Part shown: positions 16,951-25,378 of the stretch, in pieces
How positions within the stretch are numbered: the stretch's first letter is position 1
Layout of the letters: every line of letters begins with the position of its first letter
NCBI GenBank assembly: GCA_938028705.1
Contig: CALIZI010000205.1
Location: 1 to 50,939 of the forward strand
DNA length: 50,939 nt
Reading direction: 5' to 3'
Origin: an uncultured Saprospiraceae bacterium
GTDB lineage: Bacteria > Bacteroidota > Bacteroidia > Chitinophagales > Saprospiraceae
The notes under the pieces: model-generated
The model's input: the letters and a program-made list of their open reading frames with translations, nothing else
The model's database searches: none
Told to the model about the DNA's origin: nothing
Position numbers and translations under genes: made by a program

Positions 16951-18051
16951 ATGTTAGAAAATTGGTTAAAACCTATAGAGGTAAAAAATATTGTGCCACT
17001 GCGTAGTCTTTCAGCGCATCAATGGGGTAAAAAGTCATTGATTCATGAAAAAGAAGTACCCGACCTCGCTCACGTCCGAATGGCAATAGTAGGCATCGAA
17101 GAAGATACTGCCAATGCCATCAGGCAGCACCTTTATACCATGAGTTCGCCACACAAAAACCTTGCAGTAGCCGATTTGGGCAACTTTCGTAAGGTGCATC
17201 CTGAATTTACGATACCTGTATTGGCGGAGTTGGTGGAAAATGATATTATACCCATCATCATAGGCGGGCATCATGCCTTTACTTATGCTCAATATAAAGC
17301 CTATCAACTGTTGAATCAACTGGTAAATATAGTGGTAGTCAACGAGCGGATTGCTTTTACGACCGACGGACGCAAAAAAGACAAAGATTATTTTTATCTC
17401 AATAGAATTTTAAATGATAAAAAGCATTTTTTATTTAATTTAAATCATCTTGGTCATCAGACGCACTTTGTGGACCCCAAGGCAATAAATTATTTTGAAA
17501 AACGCGGTTTTGAGTGTACCCGACTTGGTAAAATGAAATCCAGTCTGCCTGAAATTGAGCCTGTTATACGCGATGCCGATATGTTGAGTTTCGATATTTC
17601 GATACTCAAACAATCGGAAGCTCCCGGTCATCAGCTCCCTTCTCCAAGCGGTATTTTTGCGGAAGATGCTTGTCAGATGGCATACTATGCAGGCGTAAGT
17701 GACAAGATGACTTCCGTAGGTTTTTATGGTTATCATCTGCCACACGACATCAATGGGCAAACCGCACAAATCATCGCTCAAATGATTTGGTATTTTGCCG
17801 ATGGCTATTGCAAGCGGGTAGCCGACCTGCCGATGAACCCCGACAAATTTATCCGCTATGCCGTAACACCAAATAATCACGAACTTATTTTTTGGAAAAG
17901 CAAAAAAAGTGAACGTTGGTGGATGCAAATCCCTGCTATTAAAAAACATAAACACGACCAACTTGTACCTTGCTCTTTCGGCGATTATCAAATGGCTTGT
18001 CGCGATGAAATACCCGACAGGTTTTTGAATGCACTTAAAAGAGTAAAATAA
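16951..18051 (+). CDS. Ureohydrolase-fold (arginase/formimidoylglutamase-like) protein, metal site degenerate
   Basis: A 366-residue protein of the arginase/agmatinase/formimidoylglutamase superfamily. I chose the ATG at 16951 because the open frame upstream (from 16894) is inside the inverted-repeat element. Recognisable are IPIIIGGHHAFTYAQ (normally GGDHS; the ligand His is kept) and SFDISILKQSEAPG (normally FDxDxxDPxxAPG). The usual DAHxD motif is replaced by VNERIAF. Thus most Mn-binding Asp residues are absent and the protein is unlikely to be an ordinary arginase. It may be a non-catalytic relative or use another chemistry. It stands alone between mtnA (divergent) and the cytochrome c gene. 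Confidence 0.75.
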   Translation: MLENWLKPIEVKNIVPLRSLSAHQWGKKSLIHEKEVPDLAHVRMAIVGIEEDTANAIRQHLYTMSSPHKNLAVADLGNFRKVHPEFTIPVLAELVENDIIPIIIGGHHAFTYAQYKAYQLLNQLVNIVVVNERIAFTTDGRKKDKDYFYLNRILNDKKHFLFNLNHLGHQTHFVDPKAINYFEKRGFECTRLGKMKSSLPEIEPVIRDADMLSFDISILKQSEAPGHQLPSPSGIFAEDACQMAYYAGVSDKMTSVGFYGYHLPHDINGQTAQIIAQMIWYFADGYCKRVADLPMNPDKFIRYAVTPNNHELIFWKSKKSERWWMQIPAIKKHKHDQLVPCSFGDYQMACRDEIPDRFLNALKRVK

Positions 18052-18100
18052 AAATTCGAAATTCTATTGCGTAGAAACACATTTGAGTTGAAATTGGGAA

Positions 18101-18133
18101 TTTGACTATTGAGTGTGATTTTTTGTATATTTG
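18101..18133 (+). promoter_or_regulatory. Promoter of the cytochrome c gene
   Basis: The -33 TTTG is at 18101-18104 and the -7 TATATTTG at 18126-18133, with 21 bp between. This is a good match to the Bacteroidota consensus and leaves an 80-bp leader. Confidence 0.6.
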
Positions 18134-18213
18134 TTCAAAACGAGTAGAATACGTTAGTATTTGAATTGGATAATCCGTAATCAGTTTAAAAAACCTCTTT
18201 ATCATTCATACAA

Positions 18214-19617
18214 ATGAAAAATAAAATCCTCGTCCTGTTTTCCTTTCTGTTCCTGATTTTTGCTTGCAATACTTACCGGAATTTACCTGTTGTCAATGAC
18301 GAACAAGACTGGATATACGAGTCAATTCCTGCTAGTCCACAAGCCACTAATGGTGATGCGGAGCGCGGTTTTGAGTATATTTCATCGGGCGATTATGTGG
18401 GTACAGGTATCCCTTATGATGTGATGGCAAAACGGTTTGGTGCCTACAAAGATACACTACTCCACCGCAAGGGTGATAATGCCAATCTGCCCTATAGTTT
18501 TACCGCCTTTGATATGGAAAACGGTGCAAAGGTGATGACGGGAACATGCTTTACCTGCCATGCAAGTTATCTGGATGGTCAACTTATTGTAGGCTTGGGA
18601 GATAGTAAAAGTAATTATACGAAAAGTTTGAGTATTTTTGCTTTGGGTATCAATGCAATGGTGAAATTGAAGTACCGAAGGAACAGTTCCGAAAGACAGA
18701 ATTTTCAACCTTACGGACATCTAATGCCAAAAGGTATGCGCTATATTGTCACGCCCAATCCGGGAGTCAATCCCGCTTTTCGGTTGGAGGAGGGTTATGC
18801 TAATTTTCGTGACCCTACTGACCTCGAATATGAGCGAAAAAAACAATACAAGATGCCCAAATATGTACTGGCTTCGGATGTACCGCCGCTGTGGAATGTG
18901 AAGAAAAAAAATGCGTTGTACTATAATGGTATGGGGCGCGGCGATTTCAGAAAACAGTTTATGCAAGCCTCCCTCGCAGGGGTGCGCGACAGTACACATG
19001 CCCGCGAAATTCTCAATAATTTTGAAGATGTATTGGCTTGGATGCACACGCTCGAAGCACCCAAATATCCAAAGGAAATCAATGAAAATCTGGCAGAACG
19101 CGGACAAGCTGTTTTTGAAGAAAATTGCAGTAAGTGTCATGGGTATTATGGAGAAAATGAACGGTATCCGAATAAATTAATTCCCTTGGATAAGGTGGGA
19201 ACTGACCCTTATTATGCTTACTATTTTATGCGTGATAATGGCTTATCGGATTGGTATAATGAGAGTTGGTACGCCCACTCCTACCCTACTTCGAGTCATG
19301 TCCCCAAAGCGGGTTACATTGCCCCACCCTTGAATGGAATATGGGCTTCTGCACCCTATCTGCACAATGCTTCTGTGCCGACTTTGGAGGATTTATTGGA
19401 TAGCAGGCAGCGTCCGAAATACTGGAAAAGAGTTTGGAATAGCCGAGCTTATGACCACGATAAAATGGGCTGGCAATATGAATCCGTCGATAAAGCAAAA
19501 GGGAAGTATGTGTATGATACGACCCTACAGGGCTATGGTAATCAAGGACATACGTTTGGCGATGAATTGACTGATGAGGAGCGAGCGGCTGTGTTGGAGT
19601 ATTTGAAGAGTTTGTAA
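18214..19617 (+). CDS. Di-haem cytochrome c lipoprotein
   Basis: A 467-residue exported lipoprotein (lipobox IFAC, Cys at about residue 18). It has two haem c attachment sites, Cys112-Phe-Thr-Cys115-His116 and Cys305-Ser-Lys-Cys308-His309. The C-terminal segment GIWASAPYLHNASVPTLEDLL is the signature found in RoxA/RoxB-like and related di-haem cytochromes. That places it in the periplasmic or surface redox protein group, but does not show that it is a rubber oxygenase or peroxidase. It is probably anchored in a membrane facing the periplasm. It has its own promoter, and a hairpin follows at 19626-19648. Confidence 0.85.
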   Translation: MKNKILVLFSFLFLIFACNTYRNLPVVNDEQDWIYESIPASPQATNGDAERGFEYISSGDYVGTGIPYDVMAKRFGAYKDTLLHRKGDNANLPYSFTAFDMENGAKVMTGTCFTCHASYLDGQLIVGLGDSKSNYTKSLSIFALGINAMVKLKYRRNSSERQNFQPYGHLMPKGMRYIVTPNPGVNPAFRLEEGYANFRDPTDLEYERKKQYKMPKYVLASDVPPLWNVKKKNALYYNGMGRGDFRKQFMQASLAGVRDSTHAREILNNFEDVLAWMHTLEAPKYPKEINENLAERGQAVFEENCSKCHGYYGENERYPNKLIPLDKVGTDPYYAYYFMRDNGLSDWYNESWYAHSYPTSSHVPKAGYIAPPLNGIWASAPYLHNASVPTLEDLLDSRQRPKYWKRVWNSRAYDHDKMGWQYESVDKAKGKYVYDTTLQGYGNQGHTFGDELTDEERAAVLEYLKSL

Positions 19618-19625
19618 AAAACAGA

Positions 19626-19648
19626 CAGGATGCCATATTGACATCCTG
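19626..19648 (-). terminator. Terminator between convergent genes
   Basis: Stem CAGGATG (19626-19632) / CATCCTG (19642-19648). On the minus strand it is followed by TCTGTTTTTT, so it ends the LamG/T9SS gene and may also serve the cytochrome gene. Confidence 0.6.
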
Positions 19649-19687
19649 CCTTACTAACCTTTATTATTGTTGATATTGTAATTGCAA

Positions 19688-21571
19688 TTAAGGGTTTATT
19701 TTCACAAAAGATTGCATTTGTGGTATATCATCTGCACCATATATGCGGACGTAATAATGCCCTGCTGCCAATGCTGCAACATCTAATTCGAGATTATTGA
19801 TGCCTTTTTGTCCAGTAACTTTCTGAGCTATCAAGACCTTTCCATTATTTGATAAAATTTCAATGTGTACTGATTTTTCATTATCGCTTTGATACTGCAA
19901 ATTTAACAGGCTACCCGTTGGAACAGGATATAATTTTATATCAGTCAGTTCCGATTGTCTTTCAAAAGTAATATTTTCAGTTGTTGGATCCAAAATGACT
20001 TCACTGCCATTGCGTACCATTTCACCACAATAACTTGCCGTATAAGTCAATCTGCCGAATCTAACAGAATATTCATCACCTGAATTTTTATCACTTGCAG
20101 CATCAAATTCGACAACCCAATCTGCCATACTTCCCGTAGTGCTAGCACTTGATACGGGTATGTTAACATAATACAATCCGCCACCACCGTTACACGTTGT
20201 GAATGCCGTAAGTGATTGAGTATTACCTGTGGGGTCAGTAATTTGGAGTGCAATATCACTTTCACAACAAGCATCTATTAATCTGAAGAATAATTCTAAA
20301 TTAATATCAGTCAATATAGCATCTGCGGGCGTACCCGGATCGGTAAAAGTATAACTTGGGTTGTTGGTAAAACCTATGGCATCAATAAATATATCTTGGT
20401 CATCATAATCCACCAAAACATCTGTTGCAGGAGGTGGTGTATCATCAGCTAAGGTGGTTATAATATCATAGGTCAATCGCGCAAACCTGACCGAGTATTC
20501 ATCGCCCGGATTTTGGTCATTACTATCGTCAAATTCAATCAACCAATCGTCTCCTGTGCCTGTGGTAGCGGCACTTGGCACAGGTATATTGGCATAGTAC
20601 AAACCGTTACCGCCGTCGCAGGTGGTAAATGCCGTAAGTGGCTGCGTGTTTCCGGCAGGGTCGGTGATTTGTATATCAATTTCATTTTCACAAGAAGTTC
20701 CCGCCAAGCGGAAGTATAATTCCAATGAAATATTTGATAATACGGCATTAGCCGAAGTCAAGGGTCCGGTCAGGGTAATGCTTGGGTTATTTGAAAAACC
20801 TACACCGTCGATAAATCGGTCTGTATCGTCTATCAATGTGGCAGTTTCGGTGCTGATGTCCACGCACAAGCTGTCGGCTGTACAAGCATTGAAATCGAAG
20901 GCTTTATCGTAGAAGGCTATGTCGTCTATTAAGCCATTGTAGAAATTATTAACCCCCGGTGAGGTAGGTGGATTAGGGTGTTGTGCGCCAATAAACAAAC
21001 TTCCCGGACTTGACACATTCCTATTAATATCATCATTAGTACCGACTAATATACAATCAATATATAGTTCGTTTCTTTGTGCAGTTCTTTGAAAGACCAC
21101 ATGATGCCACTCTCCGTCGTAAAGTAAACTGGCATTATTATAATCTATCGTTACAGGTGGTGGATTCCCATCTCCCCACAAAGCTCTCATTTCCGAATTA
21201 CCTAATACGTCATTTAGACGTAGCCAATATTGTGGAATTGTTCCACCGGAGTTTCCTTTTTGAAATATCATTTGAAAACTCTGTGTTGAATCCAACGGTT
21301 TTATCCAAAGTGAAATCGCAAATTCATCTGTATCAAAGTTAAACGCATTGGAATTGATGACTTCAATATAATCATCCACTCCGTCAAACAAATAAGCACT
21401 GTTGGGATTACCGTCTCTATCAGAGGCGAGTGTAGCACCATTCACCGTTCCGTTATAACCATTAACTACATCATCCGCATTCCCATCAAACGGGTAGTAA
21501 GCGATTTGTGCGTGTAGTGTACAGCTCAATAAAAAAACAAATAGTATGAGCATGTTTTTTAAAATTTCCAT
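19688..21571 (-). CDS. LamG-domain surface protein with T9SS sorting domain
   Basis: A 627-residue secreted protein. Signal peptide to about residue 21 (CTLHAQ). A LamG/concanavalin-like domain covers about 22-225 (YYPFDGNADD, YLFDGVDDYIEV, GEWHHVVFQRT, NGLIDDIAFYD). Two related beta-sandwich repeats follow, about 250-375 and 390-515, each with 'ITDPxGNTQxLTAFTTC' and 'DEYSVRFxRLTY', resembling proprotein-convertase P-like domains. The C-terminus (about 545-627: YPVPTGSLLNL ... AAGHYYVRIY) is a T9SS type A sorting domain, so the protein is probably exported through the outer membrane and released or attached at the cell surface. The N-terminal 225 residues are paralogous to the protein at 21999. 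Confidence 0.85.
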   Translation of the reverse strand: MEILKNMLILFVFLLSCTLHAQIAYYPFDGNADDVVNGYNGTVNGATLASDRDGNPNSAYLFDGVDDYIEVINSNAFNFDTDEFAISLWIKPLDSTQSFQMIFQKGNSGGTIPQYWLRLNDVLGNSEMRALWGDGNPPPVTIDYNNASLLYDGEWHHVVFQRTAQRNELYIDCILVGTNDDINRNVSSPGSLFIGAQHPNPPTSPGVNNFYNGLIDDIAFYDKAFDFNACTADSLCVDISTETATLIDDTDRFIDGVGFSNNPSITLTGPLTSANAVLSNISLELYFRLAGTSCENEIDIQITDPAGNTQPLTAFTTCDGGNGLYYANIPVPSAATTGTGDDWLIEFDDSNDQNPGDEYSVRFARLTYDIITTLADDTPPPATDVLVDYDDQDIFIDAIGFTNNPSYTFTDPGTPADAILTDINLELFFRLIDACCESDIALQITDPTGNTQSLTAFTTCNGGGGLYYVNIPVSSASTTGSMADWVVEFDAASDKNSGDEYSVRFGRLTYTASYCGEMVRNGSEVILDPTTENITFERQSELTDIKLYPVPTGSLLNLQYQSDNEKSVHIEILSNNGKVLIAQKVTGQKGINNLELDVAALAAGHYYVRIYGADDIPQMQSFVKINP

Positions 21572-21849
21572 TGTGTATTTTTTTTAGTTAAAAAATTATA
21601 CACGCAAATAGCACACTTTTTACAAAAGGTCATAGGAACGGTTTGAGGCGTTTTTACAAATCATAATTAGAAATAACTATAAAGCATTTTTAATCAATTG
21701 ATTAGTGTGTCATATTAATTAATAAAAATGTAACTAATCGGAAAATATCGTGTAAAACGAAGTAAAAAAGTGTAGTGTTTTGCAAAGGCTAATCAAAATT
21801 ATAAGAAAACAGGTAAGACAGTTCGACTATCCCACCTGTTTTGAATTAA
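21572..21849. other. Intergenic region with hairpin
   Basis: Between the two LamG genes. A stem AAAACAGGT ... ACCTGTTTT (about 21807-21840) could terminate the upstream (minus-strand) LamG gene after the MITE. No gene is visible. Confidence 0.45.
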
Positions 21850-21998
21850 GAGCATGTTTGGAATTTTTCAAACTGATAATCAATAGTTTATGGTTTTGGC
21901 AAAATATCGGAGAAGGAATTTATCGGGATAAGTGACTGATTCGATATGAAGCCAAGTTCATAAAATATTGGTTATCAGGCAGAAAAATTCCAAACATG
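21850..21998. mobile_element. MITE, family A, copy 1 (149 bp)
   Basis: The left end GAGCATGTTTGGAATTTTTC and the inverted right end GAAAAATTCCAAACATG flank about 110 bp of non-coding DNA. It is identical to the copy at 31524-31675 except for one base, and the last three bases (CTC) are missing. The right end touches the stop codon of the LamG/IPTL-CTERM gene. Confidence 0.8.
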
Positions 21999-22838
21999 TT
22001 AAGGGTATGCTTCCTCTACCTTACGCTGACGGATACCCGCCACAGCCGTAATAGTTAGCAATAAAGCCAAGACAATCAAACCCCATTCACCGAGTGTGGG
22101 AACTTCGTCAGACGGTGACGGCGGTGTAGCACAAAATTCTTCGACACTTGACATATCTAAAGATGAATCATAGATAGCAACATCGTCTATCAAGCCATTG
22201 AAGAAACTATTAACGCCGGGGGAAGTTGGAGGATTAGGGTGTTGTGCGCCAATAAATAAACTTCCCGGACTTGATATGTCTCTATTAATATCATCATTCG
22301 ACCCAACCAATATACAATCAATATAAAGTTCATTGCTCTCACTTGTCCGCTGAAAAACGACATGATGCCATTCCCCGTCGAAAAGGAGGCTTGCATTACC
22401 ATAATCTATAACCGCAGGTGGCGGAAAACCGTCAGTCCATAATGCTCTCAAGGCAGTTCCGCCTATCAAATCATTAATTCTTAGCCAGTATTGAGGAATA
22501 GTTCCACTTGAATTACCTTTTTGAAATATCATCTGAAAATTCTGTGAGGGGTCTAAAGGTTTCATCCAAAAAGATACGGCAAACTCACCTGTGCCGAAAT
22601 TAAATGGAGTTGGATTCACCACTTCCATATAATCATCTATACCGTCAAATAAATAAGCACTATTTAGATTGCCATCTCTGTCAGTAGCCAATGTAGCTCC
22701 ATTTACCACAGCATTATTTCCGGCAACCGCATCATTGGCATCACCATTGAAAGGGTAATAAGCTACTTGTGCATAAAGTATGTGGTTGATTGAGAATAAG
22801 GTTAAGAAAAGTACGTTTTTAAAAAGATTCATCTTCAT
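21999..22838 (-). CDS. LamG-domain protein with IPTL-CTERM sorting signal
   Basis: A 279-residue secreted protein. Signal peptide to about residue 23. A LamG domain (about 24-232) closely matches the T9SS protein at 19688 (for example GTIPQYWLR, FDGEWHHVVFQRT, SSPGSLFIGAQHPNPPTSPG). The C-terminus is VPTLGEWG, then a hydrophobic helix (LIVLALLLTITAVAG) and basic residues RQRK. This is the IPTL-CTERM sorting tripartite signal, known to pair with exosortase H-type enzymes. It is predicted to be processed in the inner membrane and sent to the surface. It lies 31 bp after the methyltransferase gene, so flippase, methyltransferase and this gene are a probable operon. Confidence 0.85.
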   Translation of the reverse strand: MKMNLFKNVLFLTLFSINHILYAQVAYYPFNGDANDAVAGNNAVVNGATLATDRDGNLNSAYLFDGIDDYMEVVNPTPFNFGTGEFAVSFWMKPLDPSQNFQMIFQKGNSSGTIPQYWLRINDLIGGTALRALWTDGFPPPAVIDYGNASLLFDGEWHHVVFQRTSESNELYIDCILVGSNDDINRDISSPGSLFIGAQHPNPPTSPGVNSFFNGLIDDVAIYDSSLDMSSVEEFCATPPSPSDEVPTLGEWGLIVLALLLTITAVAGIRQRKVEEAYP

Positions 22839-22869
22839 AGTAGTTTTTGGTTTAAAAATTGATTTCAGT

Positions 22870-23796
22870 TTATTTTTTTGTTTTAATTGACTGCAATATA
22901 TCGTATTTTATTCGTCTTTTCAGATTGTTTATTAGAGTTTTTTCTTTTTTTAACTTTTTGTCAAATAATTCTTTTTGTATTGTATAATATTCTGATTTAA
23001 TATTGGCTTCTTGTACGTCTCCTTTTTTTACAATTACAAATAATTCTTTTTGATTATACTCGTCTCCCTCTTCCATCACTAAGGTTTTTATACCTGATTT
23101 TCTAAATATATTTTCCAAAGAATGTACATTAAAATAATAAGTATGGACGACCCTAAACCAATTATCCAATAGTTTACTATTACCAAATTTTAAATTGTTT
23201 GGAACGGCTATATATGCAATACCATCGTCCTTTAAAATTGTTCTTACCTTTTGCATCGCACTGACCGGATTGGCAAAATGCTCTAATACATGACGCATAA
23301 TGATTACATCAAAAAAGCCTTCAAATTTTTCGTGAAAATTAATATCTACGTCCGAACCAAGCATTTTTACGTCCATGCTTGTTAGCGTTTTCCTACATTC
23401 CTCCGAAGGCTCAATAGCGTAGTAATTTGCATTCGGAATTTTCTCCATCAAATACTCCAAATTATTACCGTCACCACTCCCAATGTCTAATACTTGTTGA
23501 ATATTGTCGGGCAATAGTCCACTCTCATACAAGCGTTCATATACAGGTTGGTAATAATTTATTCCGGCTCTTTCTGTATTTTTTTGAACATTAGGACGGT
23601 AATATTTGTCATACTCTTTTTCGTAAAAATGAATATATCGCTCTTTATTCCAACGAGGATTTAAGTATGATAAGCCACATTCCTTACAGATGACTACATG
23701 GGTTGGCAAACCAAACTGTCCGCGCTCACAAATTTTCTCCGTATTATCTGCATCGCATACAGCGCAGATTACATGTTCAAAATTTTCATTATTCAT
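22870..23796 (-). CDS. Class I SAM-dependent methyltransferase with N-terminal Zn ribbon
   Basis: A 308-residue cytoplasmic protein. The N-terminal zinc-ribbon-like segment has Cys11/Cys14 and Cys37/Cys40 (CAVC ... CKEC). A class I methyltransferase domain (methyltransferase_23 type) follows, with motif I VLDIGSGDG (102-110), an acidic residue after strand 2 (IEPSEE) and the motif DVIIMRHVLEHFANP. The C-terminus is Lys-rich. Such genes occur in polysaccharide and glycan clusters. Its start overlaps the stop of the flippase gene by one base, which implies translational coupling. The substrate is unknown, but a sugar or lipid-linked glycan is likely. Confidence 0.85.
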   Translation of the reverse strand: MNNENFEHVICAVCDADNTEKICERGQFGLPTHVVICKECGLSYLNPRWNKERYIHFYEKEYDKYYRPNVQKNTERAGINYYQPVYERLYESGLLPDNIQQVLDIGSGDGNNLEYLMEKIPNANYYAIEPSEECRKTLTSMDVKMLGSDVDINFHEKFEGFFDVIIMRHVLEHFANPVSAMQKVRTILKDDGIAYIAVPNNLKFGNSKLLDNWFRVVHTYYFNVHSLENIFRKSGIKTLVMEEGDEYNQKELFVIVKKGDVQEANIKSEYYTIQKELFDKKLKKEKTLINNLKRRIKYDILQSIKTKK

Positions 23797-25064
23797 TAAT
23801 CAAGTCCTTTTTTGCTTTTTAAAAAGTAAAACCAAGGCAGGGGATAAATATGTTCAGACACAATATGCGCTAAAATAAATTCTATCAAAAACGAAATAGC
23901 CGTTGCATAAGCGGCACCAACAACACCAAAATGTTTAATCAAAAAATAATTTAAAGCCAAATTAACAATGATTTTCACAATAGCGATGTAAGTCAAGTAA
24001 ATATTCTTTTTAAAATATAAAATAAAACTCGCTCTAAGCGAATACCAGCCCAAAAATCCATAGCCCAATGCCACCCAAAATACATACACCAGTCCGCCCT
24101 GATATTCCGAGTCAAATAGATAAAATGCTAATGGAGCAAGTAGTGTAACGCCTAATGTTGCGATAATAAATCCTGTCATTCCTGCATACGTATATAGTAC
24201 GATTTTTCGACGTGCCTGTTCGGTATCCCGCTTGATGAGTTCGTACAAAAAAGGTACCCAAGCCATGGCGAAAGCTGCTTGTAATATCAACACCACACTA
24301 CCTATCTTATAACCTACTTCATAAACGCCTAAATCACCCACATTCTCCATCCATCCGATAAAAATACGGTCAGAAAAATTTACAACAGAAGCTGCCGCAT
24401 AATACGGAATCAATGGCACTGCAAACTTCCACGCATCATTCTGATAAACTTTTGATATACTACGAGTCAGCAAGCCACTACGATACAGTAGATATAAGCC
24501 TATGCCCGTAAAAACCGCCTTATTCCCTACTATTGACCACACTCGTCCATCATAATTCCACTTGAGTGCAACTACAAATAATATAGCAAGTGCCATTTCG
24601 AGTAAGGTCATACCGACATTAAAAGTAAGATGTTTAAATGGCTGATTAGTAACTTGATAGATAACAGATACTACAGAAGGGATTAGTATGGCAAGGCAAT
24701 AAAAGGGGATAACAGGCATCCACTTTGGGTCAAGCTGAATAGCCGCTGCCAAATATTTTCCAAAAATAAGAAACAGCAAAACGAATATTCCAAAAGATAT
24801 CAAAGGATTGATTAGTACCGAACTGAAATAACTCGAAAAAGTATTTTCGCCATGCTCTCTGCGATAATATTCTACACTAATTGCCTGCCCTACACTCAAT
24901 ATGATGAGAGGAGCAACTACGCCTGTTACGGAATAAATCAATCCTAACATCCCCATATTATCCCTGCCAACCGTATTCGCCACAATCGGCAAAATCAAAA
25001 ACCCCGCCGCCTTGCTACTAAGCCCGGAAATGGTATAAAGGGAGAGCGATTTGAGTAATTTCAT
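23796..25064 (-). CDS. Polysaccharide flippase (MOP superfamily)
   Basis: A 422-residue integral inner-membrane protein with about 12 hydrophobic helices. It belongs to the polysaccharide biosynthesis/Wzx-like group of the MOP exporter superfamily. The N-terminal pattern LSLYTISGLSSKAAGFLILPIVANTVG and the central FSDRIFIGWMENVGDLGVYEVGYKIG match the family. It moves lipid-linked oligosaccharides across the inner membrane. It is the first gene of a probable three-gene operon with the methyltransferase and the IPTL-CTERM protein. No glycosyltransferase is nearby, which is unusual for a complete export locus. Confidence 0.85.
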   Translation of the reverse strand: MKLLKSLSLYTISGLSSKAAGFLILPIVANTVGRDNMGMLGLIYSVTGVVAPLIILSVGQAISVEYYRREHGENTFSSYFSSVLINPLISFGIFVLLFLIFGKYLAAAIQLDPKWMPVIPFYCLAILIPSVVSVIYQVTNQPFKHLTFNVGMTLLEMALAILFVVALKWNYDGRVWSIVGNKAVFTGIGLYLLYRSGLLTRSISKVYQNDAWKFAVPLIPYYAAASVVNFSDRIFIGWMENVGDLGVYEVGYKIGSVVLILQAAFAMAWVPFLYELIKRDTEQARRKIVLYTYAGMTGFIIATLGVTLLAPLAFYLFDSEYQGGLVYVFWVALGYGFLGWYSLRASFILYFKKNIYLTYIAIVKIIVNLALNYFLIKHFGVVGAAYATAISFLIEFILAHIVSEHIYPLPWFYFLKSKKGLD

Positions 25065-25378
25065 TAAGGAATAAACGTCTTTGTTGGTTTTTTATTGATT
25101 GGTACAAGGAGTTTTTTGAAAGGTCAAGGTATTTCAAATACCTTGACCTTTTTCATTAAAAATATTTTTATATGAAAATTTGAAGATTATCTGATAAGGT
25201 AAGATACCAATAGCAATTACCATTAGTACATTGTGGGTAAAGAACCGGATAATATCTGGCAATAAAAAAAGCCACAACACTCTGAATGATGGTATTGCGG
25301 CTCTTGTTTGCTATTTGTTTTTCAATACTCTTTTACGGGATTACATCCCAAAAGGTTTCAAAAAACTATATTTATTTT
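25065..25378. other. Intergenic region with two hairpins
   Basis: A perfect 16-bp hairpin lies at 25119-25151 (AAAGGTCAAGGTATTT and its complement), with a T-run on the plus strand. A second hairpin at 25264-25303 ends dsbD. No gene is visible. Confidence 0.5.
25264..25303 (-). terminator. Terminator of dsbD
   Basis: On the minus strand a stem AGCCGCAA ... TTGTGGCT is followed by seven T. It lies about 75 bp beyond the dsbD stop codon. Confidence 0.7.
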
